Made by a program: the position numbers and the translations under genes. From an uncultured Treponema sp. (GTDB lineage: Bacteria > Spirochaetota > Spirochaetia > Treponematales > Treponemataceae): 30,634 bases of DNA. Numbering within the stretch: the first letter of the stretch is position 1; the number at the start of each line of letters is the position of its first letter. Below, in pieces: positions 22,044 through 30,599 of the stretch. The stretch is taken from NCBI GenBank assembly GCA_937915735.1, contig CALGGS010000079.1, positions 1 to 30,634 on the forward strand, given 5' to 3'. The notes below the pieces were generated by a model that made no database searches, had not been told where the DNA came from, and was given only the letters and a program-made list of their open reading frames with translations.

Positions 22044-23771
22044 TTACATCAGTTCTTCGATGTCAATTTCACCTGCAACGCAAGGAACTCCAATCTGCCA
22101 GTTTTCGAGCACCTGTGGGTGAACTTCACCAAAGATTCCGACCTGATTTCCATTTACGAGGATTCCAGCCTGTCGGCCAGCGATAAAGCGTGGGTCTGCT
22201 GTTTCTTTGACCTCGTATTTATGACCGAGGAAGTAAAGAATTGAAGCGACTTCGCTTGCGGCATCGTTGTAGTTTGCGTTATTTGAGGCTGTCATAAAGC
22301 CAAGGGACTGGATTGTCTTTGTGCCGGTGTTTTCGCTTTCGTCGAGGAATGCGACCTTTCCAATCTCGAAGATTTTGTGCGGGAAGATTGCATTTGCGGC
22401 TGCACTTTCTGCTCGTAACAAGGAAGCGATGATTGAAGGGCGGACGAACTGATAGTTTTCGCTCATCGGATTCAAGATTTCGATTACCTTGTCAGCGGAA
22501 ATGTTCATTTTGTCGATATAATCTTTTTTAGAGCCGAGATAGTTGAAAATCATCTCCTGATAGCCTAAGCCCACCATAATTTCTTTTGCTTTTCTGCTGA
22601 AGAGCGTGACATCTGAAAGCTTTCCGACTGTAAAATCGTTTGGACGAGTCGGCTTGAAGTAAGAAAGATTCATTCCAATCATTACATCTTCGATGATGTC
22701 AACCTCGTGTAAAAAGTCGTTTCGGTATGGAGCCGGAGAAAGAGTGATTTCGTCTTTATCGGGGCTTGAGCCTTTTGAAACCTTAACAGTGTTTCCCATT
22801 CGGATGAGCGCTTCTTCCGCTGTTTTTGCATCAAAATCACTTCCCAAAAGCTTGTTGATGGCTCCGACAGTAGTTTTTGTTGGCTTCTGGAAGTAGTAAG
22901 GAACCATAATGTCTTTTCCAAGGCCTGTGTCGTAAGGATGCTTTACCAAAATAGGCTTGATTTCGTAGCCTTGGTCTGCAAAGTCGCAGGCAACGATGTT
23001 CGCGCTCAAAATAAGATTTTCGATATTGTCGCCGGTAAGCTCGACCATTAAGTCCTTGTCACCGACCTTTACGGCACCGAGAGTCGCAGAGTTGATAATC
23101 GGAGCCATTGAAAGAACTTCGTCCTTTGCGTCGCTTAAAAGCGGGAATTTTTTGAAATCTTTTAAAATCCAGCCGAAATCCTTTCCCTTTGGGTGTTCAG
23201 TAAGAATCTGACGGCAAGTCATCGGAGAATCGCAGGCAAGAGGTACGAAGCTGGTCTTGTCAGGGTCAACCGCATGATATTTTACCGGGAAGTTAATCTG
23301 GTCAATACGGTAAACGCCCATAGAAATAGTTTTTCGCTTTCGCCCGAAGTTCCAGCAGAGCTTTTCCTGGGTCTGAATGATGTCCTTCAGCATTGGATCG
23401 TCGATTGGTTTTCCGGCAATCATAAATGCGACCATGTAAGGGCGAATATCTTTCAGTTCTGAATCAACTTCAACAACGCGGTTTTCGTAATTGTTGTTTC
23501 CGTGATTCGTCATGAGTTTTAGGTAATCGACTGTTTTTCCGCCTTCATGGAGACGAATTTGGCGTGCTACGCCGTTCGTTGACCACAAATCAGGGCGGTT
23601 AGTGTCGTTAAGCTCGATTTTTACGACTCGTTCGTCCTCGCTCAAAGACATATCCGGCTTTTCGTCAAGCTCGGCCTTTGCGCAAGGCAGGACATCTTCC
23701 AAAACATCATAAGTGTATTTTTTTCCGATAGCATTAAAAAACAATTTTTCGTTACATTCAATTTTTGGCAT
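22044..23771 (-). CDS. pheT: phenylalanine--tRNA ligase beta subunit, archaeal type
   Basis: A 575-residue PheRS beta subunit, which with PheS charges tRNA-Phe. Its length and N-terminus are those of the archaeal/eukaryotic type, not the ~800-residue bacterial type: there is no N-terminal tRNA-binding EMAP-like domain and no C-terminal anticodon-binding FDX domain. Recognisable parts are ELNDTNRPDLWSTNGVARQI near residue 55, a B3/B4 editing-type region in the 90-260 range, B5 domain LLGSDFDAKTAEEALIRMGN near 285, YRNDFLHEVDIIEDVMIGM near 345, and the catalytic-like core to the end. Spirochaetes are known to use this type. pheS is not in the window. It has its own promoter and GAGG seven bases before the ATG. 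Confidence 0.95.
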   Translation of the reverse strand: MPKIECNEKLFFNAIGKKYTYDVLEDVLPCAKAELDEKPDMSLSEDERVVKIELNDTNRPDLWSTNGVARQIRLHEGGKTVDYLKLMTNHGNNNYENRVVEVDSELKDIRPYMVAFMIAGKPIDDPMLKDIIQTQEKLCWNFGRKRKTISMGVYRIDQINFPVKYHAVDPDKTSFVPLACDSPMTCRQILTEHPKGKDFGWILKDFKKFPLLSDAKDEVLSMAPIINSATLGAVKVGDKDLMVELTGDNIENLILSANIVACDFADQGYEIKPILVKHPYDTGLGKDIMVPYYFQKPTKTTVGAINKLLGSDFDAKTAEEALIRMGNTVKVSKGSSPDKDEITLSPAPYRNDFLHEVDIIEDVMIGMNLSYFKPTRPNDFTVGKLSDVTLFSRKAKEIMVGLGYQEMIFNYLGSKKDYIDKMNISADKVIEILNPMSENYQFVRPSIIASLLRAESAAANAIFPHKIFEIGKVAFLDESENTGTKTIQSLGFMTASNNANYNDAASEVASILYFLGHKYEVKETADPRFIAGRQAGILVNGNQVGIFGEVHPQVLENWQIGVPCVAGEIDIEELM

Positions 23772-23790
23772 TTTTTTTCCTCAGCGAGTC

Positions 23791-23819
23791 ATTATATTGA
23801 AAAAAGCAGAATCCCTCAA
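23791..23819 (-). promoter_or_regulatory. pheT promoter
   Basis: On the minus strand TTGAGG (23819-23814) and a perfect TATAAT (23796-23791) are 17 bases apart. The predicted transcript would begin about a dozen bases before the ATG. There is no room for a T-box or attenuator leader. Confidence 0.65.
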
Positions 23820-23849
23820 CTAGTGACTTTGACTAAGCAGGGAATTTAA

Positions 23850-23855
23850 TATAAA
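23850..23855 (+). promoter_or_regulatory. possible -10 box of the ACT-domain gene
   Basis: TATAAA lies 11 bases before the ATG at 23867. TTGACT (23829-23834) is a candidate -35 but only 15 bases away. No Shine-Dalgarno site is seen, so the leader would be very short. Confidence 0.3.
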
Positions 23856-23866
23856 ATTACAGAATT

Positions 23867-24136
23867 ATGAACGCAATCATTACAGTCGTTGGAAGCGACA
23901 AAGTTGGAATCATCGCGCGTGTAAGCGCACTTCTCGCAGAGCATAAAATCAACATTGCTGACATCACTCAGACAATTCTTTCCGGAAACTTCGTTATGAT
24001 GATGATGGTCTCTCTTTCCGAAGCGAACATCTCAATTGACGAGCTACGCACGATTCTCACAAAAACAAGCGAAGAAATGTGCGTCGAAATTAATGTTATG
24101 GCCGAAAAGGTCTTTTCTTCAATGAACAGAATCTAA
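23867..24136 (+). CDS. ACT-domain protein (UPF0237 type)
   Basis: An 89-residue protein consisting of one ACT domain, as in the UPF0237 group. The start AIITVVGSDKVGIIARVSALLAEHKINIADITQTI is the classic ACT beta-alpha-beta with the glycine at the ligand-binding turn, followed by FVMMMMVSL and a C-terminal VEINVMAEKVF strand-helix. Stand-alone ACT proteins of this group are thought to bind an amino acid and dimerise, but their role is largely unknown. It is divergent from pheT across a 95-base gap that must hold both promoters. The next gene begins 38 bases downstream. No ribosome site is visible. Confidence 0.88.
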   Translation: MNAIITVVGSDKVGIIARVSALLAEHKINIADITQTILSGNFVMMMMVSLSEANISIDELRTILTKTSEEMCVEINVMAEKVFSSMNRI

Positions 24137-24174
24137 TATATATAATTTATAATTCATTTTTTTGGAGAATTTTT

Positions 24175-25440
24175 ATGAGAAAATCTTTTTTTATTTTTGG
24201 TACTTTTGTCTTAACTTCTCTGGCTTTTGCCTCTCCTTCAAAAATTAACATTAAAACTGCGGAAAAGCCTGTTACTAACGGCTGGGCTGACATGGGCGGT
24301 CTTTCTTATTCAAAAGAAAATGTAATTATCATTAACGATGCGACATATTCATCTGCTTCTCAAAAATTAAAAGCCTTTACTAACGCAATCGCTTCTGGCT
24401 CAGTTTCAAAGTCAACCTTAACTGACAAGCCGGCGCTCATAATTTTGAGCGGAACCGTAGATTTAAGCGGCGGAAAAGTCTCTGACAGCGACCATTCTTA
24501 TTTTGACGAATTTGATTCAGCCTCACACAAGCGGCTTCACAATGATTTTATGTATGACATCGGTTCAAACAAAACGATTATCGGAGTAAATAACGCAAAA
24601 GTCGCTTACGGCGGCTTAAGAATTCGTGCGAAAGAGGATTTTAAAGCACGAAATGTCATCATCAGAAACATTAATTTCTGGGATGCCCACGGCTCAACTG
24701 AGTACGACACGAAGGTTGCCCAGTATTCAAGCAAAAAAGCAAGCGCCGACCAGCTCGTTATCGAAGGAACAGAAGATAAATCAACAAAGGCACGCTATCT
24801 TTTTATTCCGGAAGACATTTGGATAGACCATTGTTCTTTTTCTGACGGAATTTGTGTTGATTTGGACAGAAATTACAACCATGACGGTGCTCTTGACATC
24901 AAATGCGCAAAAAATGTCACTGTTTCTTTCTGCGAATTCACGAATCACGACAAGGTAACTCTCTCAGGCTCAAGCGACAAATTTTTAGACCCGACGGAGC
25001 GGGAAGTCACTTTCCACGACAATTACTATCACGGCTGCGTACAGCGAATGCCACGAACTCGCGGCGGATATTTCCACATCTACAACAATGTTTACGACAA
25101 AATCGGAACTTCAAACAATTCCGGGGCGAGCTTGGGACCTGGAGTCGGCGCGCAATTCATTGTAGAAAACAATTTCTTTGGAAAGCACGCAGGAAAAATC
25201 TTAAAATCCGCTGACTCTTCAAAGGCGGGAGACGCTTCCTTCTACAAAATTTATGTAAACGGAAATAAACCTGAATTAAGCGCGGGAAATTCCGAAGGCT
25301 TTGTTTCTCACAAGGTCAGTGAAATGCCATGGAAGCCAGCTTATTCTTACACTCTGAAAACAGCCGACGAATCAAAGGATAAGGTTCCAAACGAAGCCGG
25401 CAGTGGAGCGGCAGTCGAAATTGACGGAGCAGAATATTGA
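24175..25440 (+). CDS. secreted pectate lyase, polysaccharide lyase family 1
   Basis: A 421-residue PL1-type pectate lyase that cleaves polygalacturonate by beta-elimination. The signal peptide MRKSFFIFGTFVLTSLAFA probably ends before SPSK. The right-handed beta-helix carries the family motifs: VIIRNINFWDAHG near 160, DIWIDHCSFSDG near 215, DGALDIKCAKNVTVSFCEF near 238, HDKVTLSGSSD near 262 (calcium and substrate region), and the catalytic-Arg segment VQRMPRTRGGYFHIYNNVYD near 290. The ATG has GGAG seven bases upstream. The stop overlaps the TTG start of the Rsm22-like gene. It should feed galacturonate oligomers to a KDG pathway, consistent with the KDG-kinase-like gene at 10980-12008. Confidence 0.93.
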   Translation: MRKSFFIFGTFVLTSLAFASPSKINIKTAEKPVTNGWADMGGLSYSKENVIIINDATYSSASQKLKAFTNAIASGSVSKSTLTDKPALIILSGTVDLSGGKVSDSDHSYFDEFDSASHKRLHNDFMYDIGSNKTIIGVNNAKVAYGGLRIRAKEDFKARNVIIRNINFWDAHGSTEYDTKVAQYSSKKASADQLVIEGTEDKSTKARYLFIPEDIWIDHCSFSDGICVDLDRNYNHDGALDIKCAKNVTVSFCEFTNHDKVTLSGSSDKFLDPTEREVTFHDNYYHGCVQRMPRTRGGYFHIYNNVYDKIGTSNNSGASLGPGVGAQFIVENNFFGKHAGKILKSADSSKAGDASFYKIYVNGNKPELSAGNSEGFVSHKVSEMPWKPAYSYTLKTADESKDKVPNEAGSGAAVEIDGAEY

Positions 25441-26771
25441 GCCAGGAAGAAAAAGCGCAGGAAACTTTCGCTCATAAAAATGAACGAAAGCAAAGTCATG
25501 TGTACCGAAAAGAAAAAGTCTCAAAAAAATCTGCATCCATCAGGCGGGAAATGTTCGACGAAAAGTTGATTCCCGCTGAAAGCCGAAAAATTATCGAAAA
25601 TTTTGACAAAATCGTCTCTGAAACAAGAGGAATGAGCGGAAAGCAAAAGGTTGCCCTTTACTCGCTTATCAAAAATTTGTCGCATCAACTCACTGACGAC
25701 AGAAACAGTCGCCGGCTCGGATATATGAACGAAGCAGGATTTTTGAGCGCTTACATAAATTATTTTATGTGGTGGAATCTAGTTCGTCTCACCCGGCTTT
25801 TTGCGAATCTTCCGAAAACGGCGTTTGAAAGTCTCGAAAAATCAGAAAAACCTGTCGCCGTAGACATAGGAAGCGGAACGCTCACGCTTGTAATAGCGCT
25901 TTATCTTGCCCGTCCGTCACTCAGGGCAAAAAAAATCACTTGGTATTGCGTTGATTTAAGCCAGACCGCGTTGAATGCCGGCGAAGAATTGTATCTGTCT
26001 GTTGCGGCCATGCTTCTCCGTAACGAGCCTGAAACTGAAGAGACTCCCTGGAAGATTATCCGCATAAAAGGCGCTTTGGGGGCAAAAATCAAGGAAAAGG
26101 CAGATTTCGTTTCCTGCGGAAATGTTTTTAACGAAATTTTACAGCGGAATGAGCAGCCAACTGATTTTTTGGCAAAAAAATACACGGCTGAGCTTTTATC
26201 ATATCTAAAAGACGAAAATTCTACGGTTTTTCTCGTAGAGCCGGGGGAGCCTCACTCTGCCCGCTTCATCTCGCTTATGAGGGATGCGCTTATACGGCAG
26301 AATTTTTCTCCTGTCGCACCCTGTCCTCATGTCGAGGAGTGCCCGATGGCAGGACGCACAAACGGAAAAACGACTGACCGCTACGGAAAAAACATAAAAT
26401 GGTGCAACTTTGCATTCGACACTGACTCTGCCCCAAAAAATCTTTTAAAGCTTTCTGAAAAATCAGGACTTCCAAAAGAAAGGGCTTCTTTAAGTTTTGT
26501 GATTTCTAAAAAAGATTATCGGGTCACGAGTGATAATGACAAGCTTTCTCGTTCTGCAGGCGAAAAGGCTTTTATCCGCATCGCTTCGGATTTTATCAGA
26601 CTTCCGGAACTTCACAAATCGGGCTACTATGCTTGCAGCCAGTTCGGGCTTTTGCTCGCTGTTGACGAAAGCCATGTTCAGCCAAAAAATGGCGAGCTTC
26701 TGCAAATAAAAAGACCCGAAAATCTGTCTGAGCGGGACAAAAAATCGGGCGCAATTGTTGTTAAGATTTAA
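25437..26771 (+). CDS. Rsm22-like ribosomal small-subunit methyltransferase family protein
   Basis: A 444-residue protein resembling the Rsm22 family, known from mitochondrial small-ribosomal-subunit assembly and also present in bacteria. The SAM-binding motif VAVDIGSGTLTLVIALYL is near residue 140, and the family cysteine motif APCPHVEECPMAG plus IKWCNFAF near 295-325 probably binds metal or an Fe-S cluster. The N-terminal 60 residues are basic. The TTG start at 25437 overlaps the pectate lyase stop by four bases and has GGAG seven bases upstream, which supports it. The first in-frame ATG is 38 codons later. Coupling to a secreted lyase is functionally odd and probably a matter of transcription only. 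Confidence 0.82.
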   Translation: MSQEEKAQETFAHKNERKQSHVYRKEKVSKKSASIRREMFDEKLIPAESRKIIENFDKIVSETRGMSGKQKVALYSLIKNLSHQLTDDRNSRRLGYMNEAGFLSAYINYFMWWNLVRLTRLFANLPKTAFESLEKSEKPVAVDIGSGTLTLVIALYLARPSLRAKKITWYCVDLSQTALNAGEELYLSVAAMLLRNEPETEETPWKIIRIKGALGAKIKEKADFVSCGNVFNEILQRNEQPTDFLAKKYTAELLSYLKDENSTVFLVEPGEPHSARFISLMRDALIRQNFSPVAPCPHVEECPMAGRTNGKTTDRYGKNIKWCNFAFDTDSAPKNLLKLSEKSGLPKERASLSFVISKKDYRVTSDNDKLSRSAGEKAFIRIASDFIRLPELHKSGYYACSQFGLLLAVDESHVQPKNGELLQIKRPENLSERDKKSGAIVVKI

Positions 26772-26782
26772 GGAGCCCCCCT

Positions 26783-27778
26783 TTAATTCTTTAAAATTTC
26801 TTCAATTTCGTTAAGTTCTTCCTCTGAAAACGAAAGCTTTTCGATTGCCCCGACATTTTCTTCGATTTGGCTTGGTTTGCTGGCTCCAATCAAAACTGTC
26901 GTGACGGCCTCGTTGTGCAAAAGCCAGGCGATTGCCATCTGTGAAAGTTTTTGACCTCGGCGGACGGCGATTTCGTTCAGCCTGCGGGCTTTTTCGAGCA
27001 CAGCTTCATTGTATTTTTGAACGAGTGAAGTGTTTGCTTTTGAAAGACGAGAATCCTTTGGAATTCCGTTTAAATATCTGTCGGTAAGAACTCCCTGAAA
27101 AAGCGGTGAGAAAAGCGAAAGACCGACTCCCTTTTCCTTTGCCCACTTGTCGAGACCGTCTTCTTCAACCCAACGGTTCAGCATTGAATATGACGGCTGG
27201 TTTACGATAAATGGAGTGTGAAGCTCTTTAAAAATCTTTGAGATTTCGTCAGTCTGCTCTGTGTTGTAATTTGAAACTCCGACATAAAGAGCTTTTCCGC
27301 TTTTTACGATTTGATCCAGGGCAAGCGCTGTTTCTTCAAGGGGAGTTTTTGGATCAAAAACATGATGATAAAAAATGTCGACATAATCGAGATTCATTCG
27401 CTTTAGGCTTTGGTCGATTGAAGAAATTAAGTATTTCCGGCTTCCGTTTCTGTCGCCATAAGGACCATCCCACATTTCATAGCCCGCTTTCGTTGAAATG
27501 CAAAGCTCGTCACGGTAAGGACGCAAGCCTCTGTCCAAAATCTTCTTGAAATTTTCTTCCGCAGAGCCGTTGAACGGATGACCATAATTGTTTGCAAGGT
27601 CAAAATGAGTGATTCCAAGGTCAAAGGCCGTCTGACACATTTTTTCGGCATTTTCAAAAACTGAGCCAAAACCAAAATTTTGCCAGAGTCCGAGGGAAAT
27701 TACGGGAAGACGAAGCCCGCTTTTTCCGCAATAACGGTAAATCATTTTTTCGTATCGAGATTCGTTTGGTGTGTACAA
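26783..27778 (-). CDS. aldo/keto reductase, YghZ/GpR-like
   Basis: A 331-residue TIM-barrel NADPH-dependent reductase. Catalytic residues are visible: Asp and Tyr in THFDLANNYG near residue 60, Lys in CISTKAGYEM near 97, and His in DIFYHHVFDP near 140. VGVSNYNTEQ near 170 and VLIGASKPSQIEENVGAI near the end are cofactor-binding regions. The sequence is closest in style to the YghZ/L-glyceraldehyde-3-phosphate reductase group. The TTG start at 27778 is supported by AGGAGG five bases upstream; the internal ATG at residue 12 has no such site. It ends 11 bases from the convergent Rsm22-like gene. The physiological substrate is unknown; a detoxification or sugar-alcohol role is possible. Confidence 0.9.
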   Translation of the reverse strand: MYTPNESRYEKMIYRYCGKSGLRLPVISLGLWQNFGFGSVFENAEKMCQTAFDLGITHFDLANNYGHPFNGSAEENFKKILDRGLRPYRDELCISTKAGYEMWDGPYGDRNGSRKYLISSIDQSLKRMNLDYVDIFYHHVFDPKTPLEETALALDQIVKSGKALYVGVSNYNTEQTDEISKIFKELHTPFIVNQPSYSMLNRWVEEDGLDKWAKEKGVGLSLFSPLFQGVLTDRYLNGIPKDSRLSKANTSLVQKYNEAVLEKARRLNEIAVRRGQKLSQMAIAWLLHNEAVTTVLIGASKPSQIEENVGAIEKLSFSEEELNEIEEILKN

Positions 27779-27801
27779 AAGTTCCTCCTGATTAACGCGT
27801 A

Positions 27802-27810
27802 ATTATAGCA
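27802..27810 (-). promoter_or_regulatory. extended -10 promoter of the aldo/keto reductase gene
   Basis: On the minus strand TGCTATAAT is a perfect extended -10 element. No convincing -35 box lies 16-19 bases upstream, as is common for extended -10 promoters. Confidence 0.55.
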
Positions 27811-27858
27811 CAGCTTTGTGATTGTTCATAAAAAATATGAGTCCGTCACCTTACTCCG

Positions 27859-30051
27859 TCAGCGCAGATTTCTTTCAGCCCACGCCCGTGGAGACATTCC
27901 CGTGTTTTTCTTAAATACGCTTGAAAAATAATTCTGGTTTTGGAAGCCGAGCCGGCCCGCAATTTCAGCCAGTTTTAAAGACTCAACCTGCAGAAGATTT
28001 TTTGCCTGTTCAATTTTTAGCTTTTCGTGCAGAGATTGAATCGTGTAGCCAGTCAGTTCCTTGGCTTTTCGTACAAGGTGACTTTTACTGACAGATAAAT
28101 CGCTTGCCATTTTGTCAAGGTTCGTCATTTCATCAATGTGCTCAAGAAGATAATTAGTTATTTGGCTTGCGCTTAAGCCTCCATGAATGTCATCGAATTC
28201 ATTGGAAGGCAAATTCAGAATGCTGACGATTTGCTTTTCTCCAAGCACATTGTAGCGTGAGCGATTCCGTCCCTCTTTTATGTAAACTGCATTCAGCGCG
28301 TTTGAAAGGAGAGTCCGCACCGTGTCATAAAGAGCTATGTTTGAATTTCCCGTCTCCAAAAATGCGTAGCCAAAATATTTGTTTTCGTGACGCAAAATCT
28401 CGACGATAAAGGAATAACGCCGCGCCTGAGGAAAAAAATATTTTGGAATAAATGCCGGCTCAATGACTTTTTGAGGGATTTTTTGCTGAATGTCAGACGG
28501 TGGCTCTGGCAAAACCAGCTCAATATTAGCCGCTCCCAAATCACTAGTTGTATTTTCGCTCAATGCCAGAATAATTCCCGGAATTCCCATTTCGCCGAGC
28601 TGATAGCGAAGAACATCCTGAATCTGCTTTCCGCTGGAAGCCGAAGCAAAATTAATCGCAATTTGCGAGAGGTTGTTCATCATATAAGTGTCCTCTCGCG
28701 GAGCAATCGTATCGTATTCGATAAAAACTGAAATTAACGCCCGAAGCTGATGAAAAATATCTTCAATATGTAAATTTTGAGCTGAATCATCACGCACGAG
28801 AGGCAAAATCACTTTTCTGAGATTCGTGATATTCTGCTGAAGCTCATTGTTCACGAGGTTTGTTTTTTTTCGCATATTCTGCAAAATTTTCTGAAACCAC
28901 CTGAGCATTTTCCCGGGCTTTTCCTGCTCGTAAATGTCAGAAAAAATAGAATCCACAAGCTCATTAATCTCTGTCTCATTCTGATGCGTAAAAATCTGAC
29001 GGGTTTTTCTGTAAAGATAGTCTCGCAAAACGCCTTCAGAGCTGTTTTCTATCGAAATTTCAAAATTTTCAGAAAGTTTTCCTTCCGCCTGAACAACGCT
29101 GTCTTCAAAACAGCCGCAGGACTGCCTTACTACGATTGAAGTCGGAACAAGCTGAGTCTTAAAAACTTCCCCAGGCCTCATAATTTTGTCAATCAAAAGC
29201 TCAACTGAAGCATAGCCTCTTTTAAAATATTCAAGATTAAGAGTCGTAATGGGAGAACGGGCGGAAACCGCGCTGTACTGATTGTTAAAGCCTGTTATCG
29301 CAATGTCGTTCGGAACTGAAATTCCATTCTTATCAAGCTCTTCAATTACGGTGGCCGCAACAATATCGCTTGGAGTTACTATACATTCAATCTCTTTTTT
29401 TTCGTGCAGGTTATGCTTTTCAATCAGAGTTTTTACCGCGTCAGCGATATCAACCGCGTTCATCGTCTTTGTAAGAAAAATAGAATCTTCTATTTCGGGC
29501 AGTTTGTGTTTTTTTAGCTCGGATTTGTAGCAAGTAAGGCGCATTTTATGCGGAGCGGAGCTTTTTGAGCCAATGAAAGCGAATTTTGTATAATGATGAA
29601 CCTCCAGAAGATGCTTCATCATCAGGGATATAGAATAATCATTGTCAATCCTAATCGAAGTCATCCCACGGATATCAAGATAGCCGATGTCAACCATTGG
29701 AAGAGGCTTCAGGGCTTCAAAGGCCTTCGTAACAGTGTAAGAATCAGTAAGCTCGCAAAGACTCGAAGCCCAGGTCACAAGTCCGTCAACGAGCGGTTTT
29801 TTCATAAAACGAAAGGTTTTCAGATAGTGGGAAATAAAGTCAATGTCATAAAAAAGAGAATATTTGATTGCACCCGCAAAATTTATGAAGTTAATGTCAT
29901 AATCTGAGGCAGCCTTCAACATTCCGGCAATATACTCTTGCCCGATGAATGAGCGAAAGTCCGCAATGCCGGCAAAACCGAGAGTTATTCTGTGCCCATG
30001 ATTTTTTTGATTTGCGAGGAATGCCCTTCGCTTAGAAATTCCCTGATTCAT
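27859..30051 (-). CDS. regulator with LacI-type sensor domain and C-terminal AraC HTH
   Basis: A 730-residue one-component regulator. Residues about 20-310 are a periplasmic-binding-protein-like sugar sensor as in LacI/GalR, ending DIAITGFNNQYSAVSARSPITTLNLEYFKRGYASVELLIDKI. There is no N-terminal LacI HTH. A helical linker (about 320-460) leads to a GAF-like segment (about 470-620, with RRYSFIVEILRHENKYFGYAFLETG). The last 100 residues are an AraC/XylS double HTH: NLDKMASDLSVSKSHLVRKAKELTGYTI, then LAEIAGRLGFQNQNYFSSVFKKNTGMSPRAWA. The ATG at 30051 is taken as the start; an in-frame TTG two codons earlier is less likely. No ribosome site is visible. It probably senses a sugar and controls carbohydrate genes; targets are unknown. 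Confidence 0.85.
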   Translation of the reverse strand: MNQGISKRRAFLANQKNHGHRITLGFAGIADFRSFIGQEYIAGMLKAASDYDINFINFAGAIKYSLFYDIDFISHYLKTFRFMKKPLVDGLVTWASSLCELTDSYTVTKAFEALKPLPMVDIGYLDIRGMTSIRIDNDYSISLMMKHLLEVHHYTKFAFIGSKSSAPHKMRLTCYKSELKKHKLPEIEDSIFLTKTMNAVDIADAVKTLIEKHNLHEKKEIECIVTPSDIVAATVIEELDKNGISVPNDIAITGFNNQYSAVSARSPITTLNLEYFKRGYASVELLIDKIMRPGEVFKTQLVPTSIVVRQSCGCFEDSVVQAEGKLSENFEISIENSSEGVLRDYLYRKTRQIFTHQNETEINELVDSIFSDIYEQEKPGKMLRWFQKILQNMRKKTNLVNNELQQNITNLRKVILPLVRDDSAQNLHIEDIFHQLRALISVFIEYDTIAPREDTYMMNNLSQIAINFASASSGKQIQDVLRYQLGEMGIPGIILALSENTTSDLGAANIELVLPEPPSDIQQKIPQKVIEPAFIPKYFFPQARRYSFIVEILRHENKYFGYAFLETGNSNIALYDTVRTLLSNALNAVYIKEGRNRSRYNVLGEKQIVSILNLPSNEFDDIHGGLSASQITNYLLEHIDEMTNLDKMASDLSVSKSHLVRKAKELTGYTIQSLHEKLKIEQAKNLLQVESLKLAEIAGRLGFQNQNYFSSVFKKNTGMSPRAWAERNLR

Positions 30052-30057
30052 ATTCAA

Positions 30058-30349
30058 TATCTTATCACAAAATGATTATTTTTTATACAGAAGGAAATCT
30101 CTAAAGATTGCAATTTTTTGAACAAGAAGGCGCCAATCAGCCGGAGTTCCGCCGAGCACTTTCGTTGCCGTGCTCGCTTTGCTCCGCAGTTCGCTCACGC
30201 TCATTGCCGCGAGCGGCAACTACGCTGCTCCACGGCGGAGGCGACACGCGCCGTTCATAATCGCCGCCCAGATTTCTGGCGCTTTTCCCTTGTTCCGAAA
30301 AAAAACAAAAAAAAAGTGAAAAATTTTTGAAAAAAAACAAAAAAATCTG
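30058..30349. other. gene-free region with GC-rich palindromes and A-tracts
   Basis: No credible gene. The left part holds the promoter region of the regulator. 30142-30265 is strikingly GC-rich with nested inverted repeats (listed separately). 30296-30349 is almost pure A-tracts on the plus strand, which fits an UP element for the rRNA promoter. Confidence 0.6.
30149..30238. repeat. GC-rich nested inverted repeat upstream of the rRNA operon
   Basis: CCGCCG (30149-30154) can pair with CGGCGG (30233-30238). GTTGCCGTGCTCGC (30164-30177) pairs with GCGAGCGGCAAC (30209-30220), leaving a two-base bulge. GAGCAC (30154-30159) also pairs with GTGCTC (30170-30175). Base composition differs sharply from the AT-rich surroundings. 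It may be a mobile-type palindromic repeat or a folded transcript end; neither can be decided here. Confidence 0.5.
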
Positions 30350-30378
30350 TTGACACAAAAAGCACCGTGTGGTAGATT
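30350..30378 (+). promoter_or_regulatory. rRNA operon promoter
   Basis: Perfect TTGACA (30350-30355), 17-base spacer, TAGATT (30373-30378). A-tracts just upstream resemble an UP element. Transcription would start near 30385, giving a leader of about 215 bases before 16S. Confidence 0.75.
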
Positions 30379-30419
30379 ACTTCTCACCCGCTGACGACAA
30401 GGCCGGCGGGGCACACAAA

Positions 30420-30430
30420 GTTCTTTGAAC
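30420..30430 (+). promoter_or_regulatory. boxA-like antitermination site in the rRNA leader
   Basis: GTTCTTTGAAC lies about 35 bases after the predicted transcription start. It resembles the boxA sequences (core TCTTT) of rRNA leaders, where Nus factors load to prevent premature termination. Confidence 0.55.
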
Positions 30431-30576
30431 GAATCGCATAGTGAAGGAAAGAAAAGACAAAGTGAAGCAACGGTTTTCAAGTTGTTTCCATCAGAATTAC
30501 ATGAACGCACAGCAATCCTAATCAATTTTAACATATTGATAATTGGTCAGCGATAAATGATTCAGTGGTAATCTTC

Positions 30577-30591
30577 AGCCCCTTCGGGGCT
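30577..30591 (+). other. hairpin just before 16S rRNA, probable processing stem
   Basis: AGCCCC and GGGGCT pair perfectly around TTC, ending about nine bases before the 16S start. A role in pre-16S folding or processing is more likely than termination, given its place in the leader. Confidence 0.45.
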
Positions 30592-30599
30592 TTAGAATA

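Noticed and set aside
30137..30534. Two minus-strand open frames rich in Phe and Arg before the rRNA genes
   Set aside because: They translate A-tracts, the GC-rich palindrome and the rRNA promoter; composition is not protein-like and no ribosome site is present.
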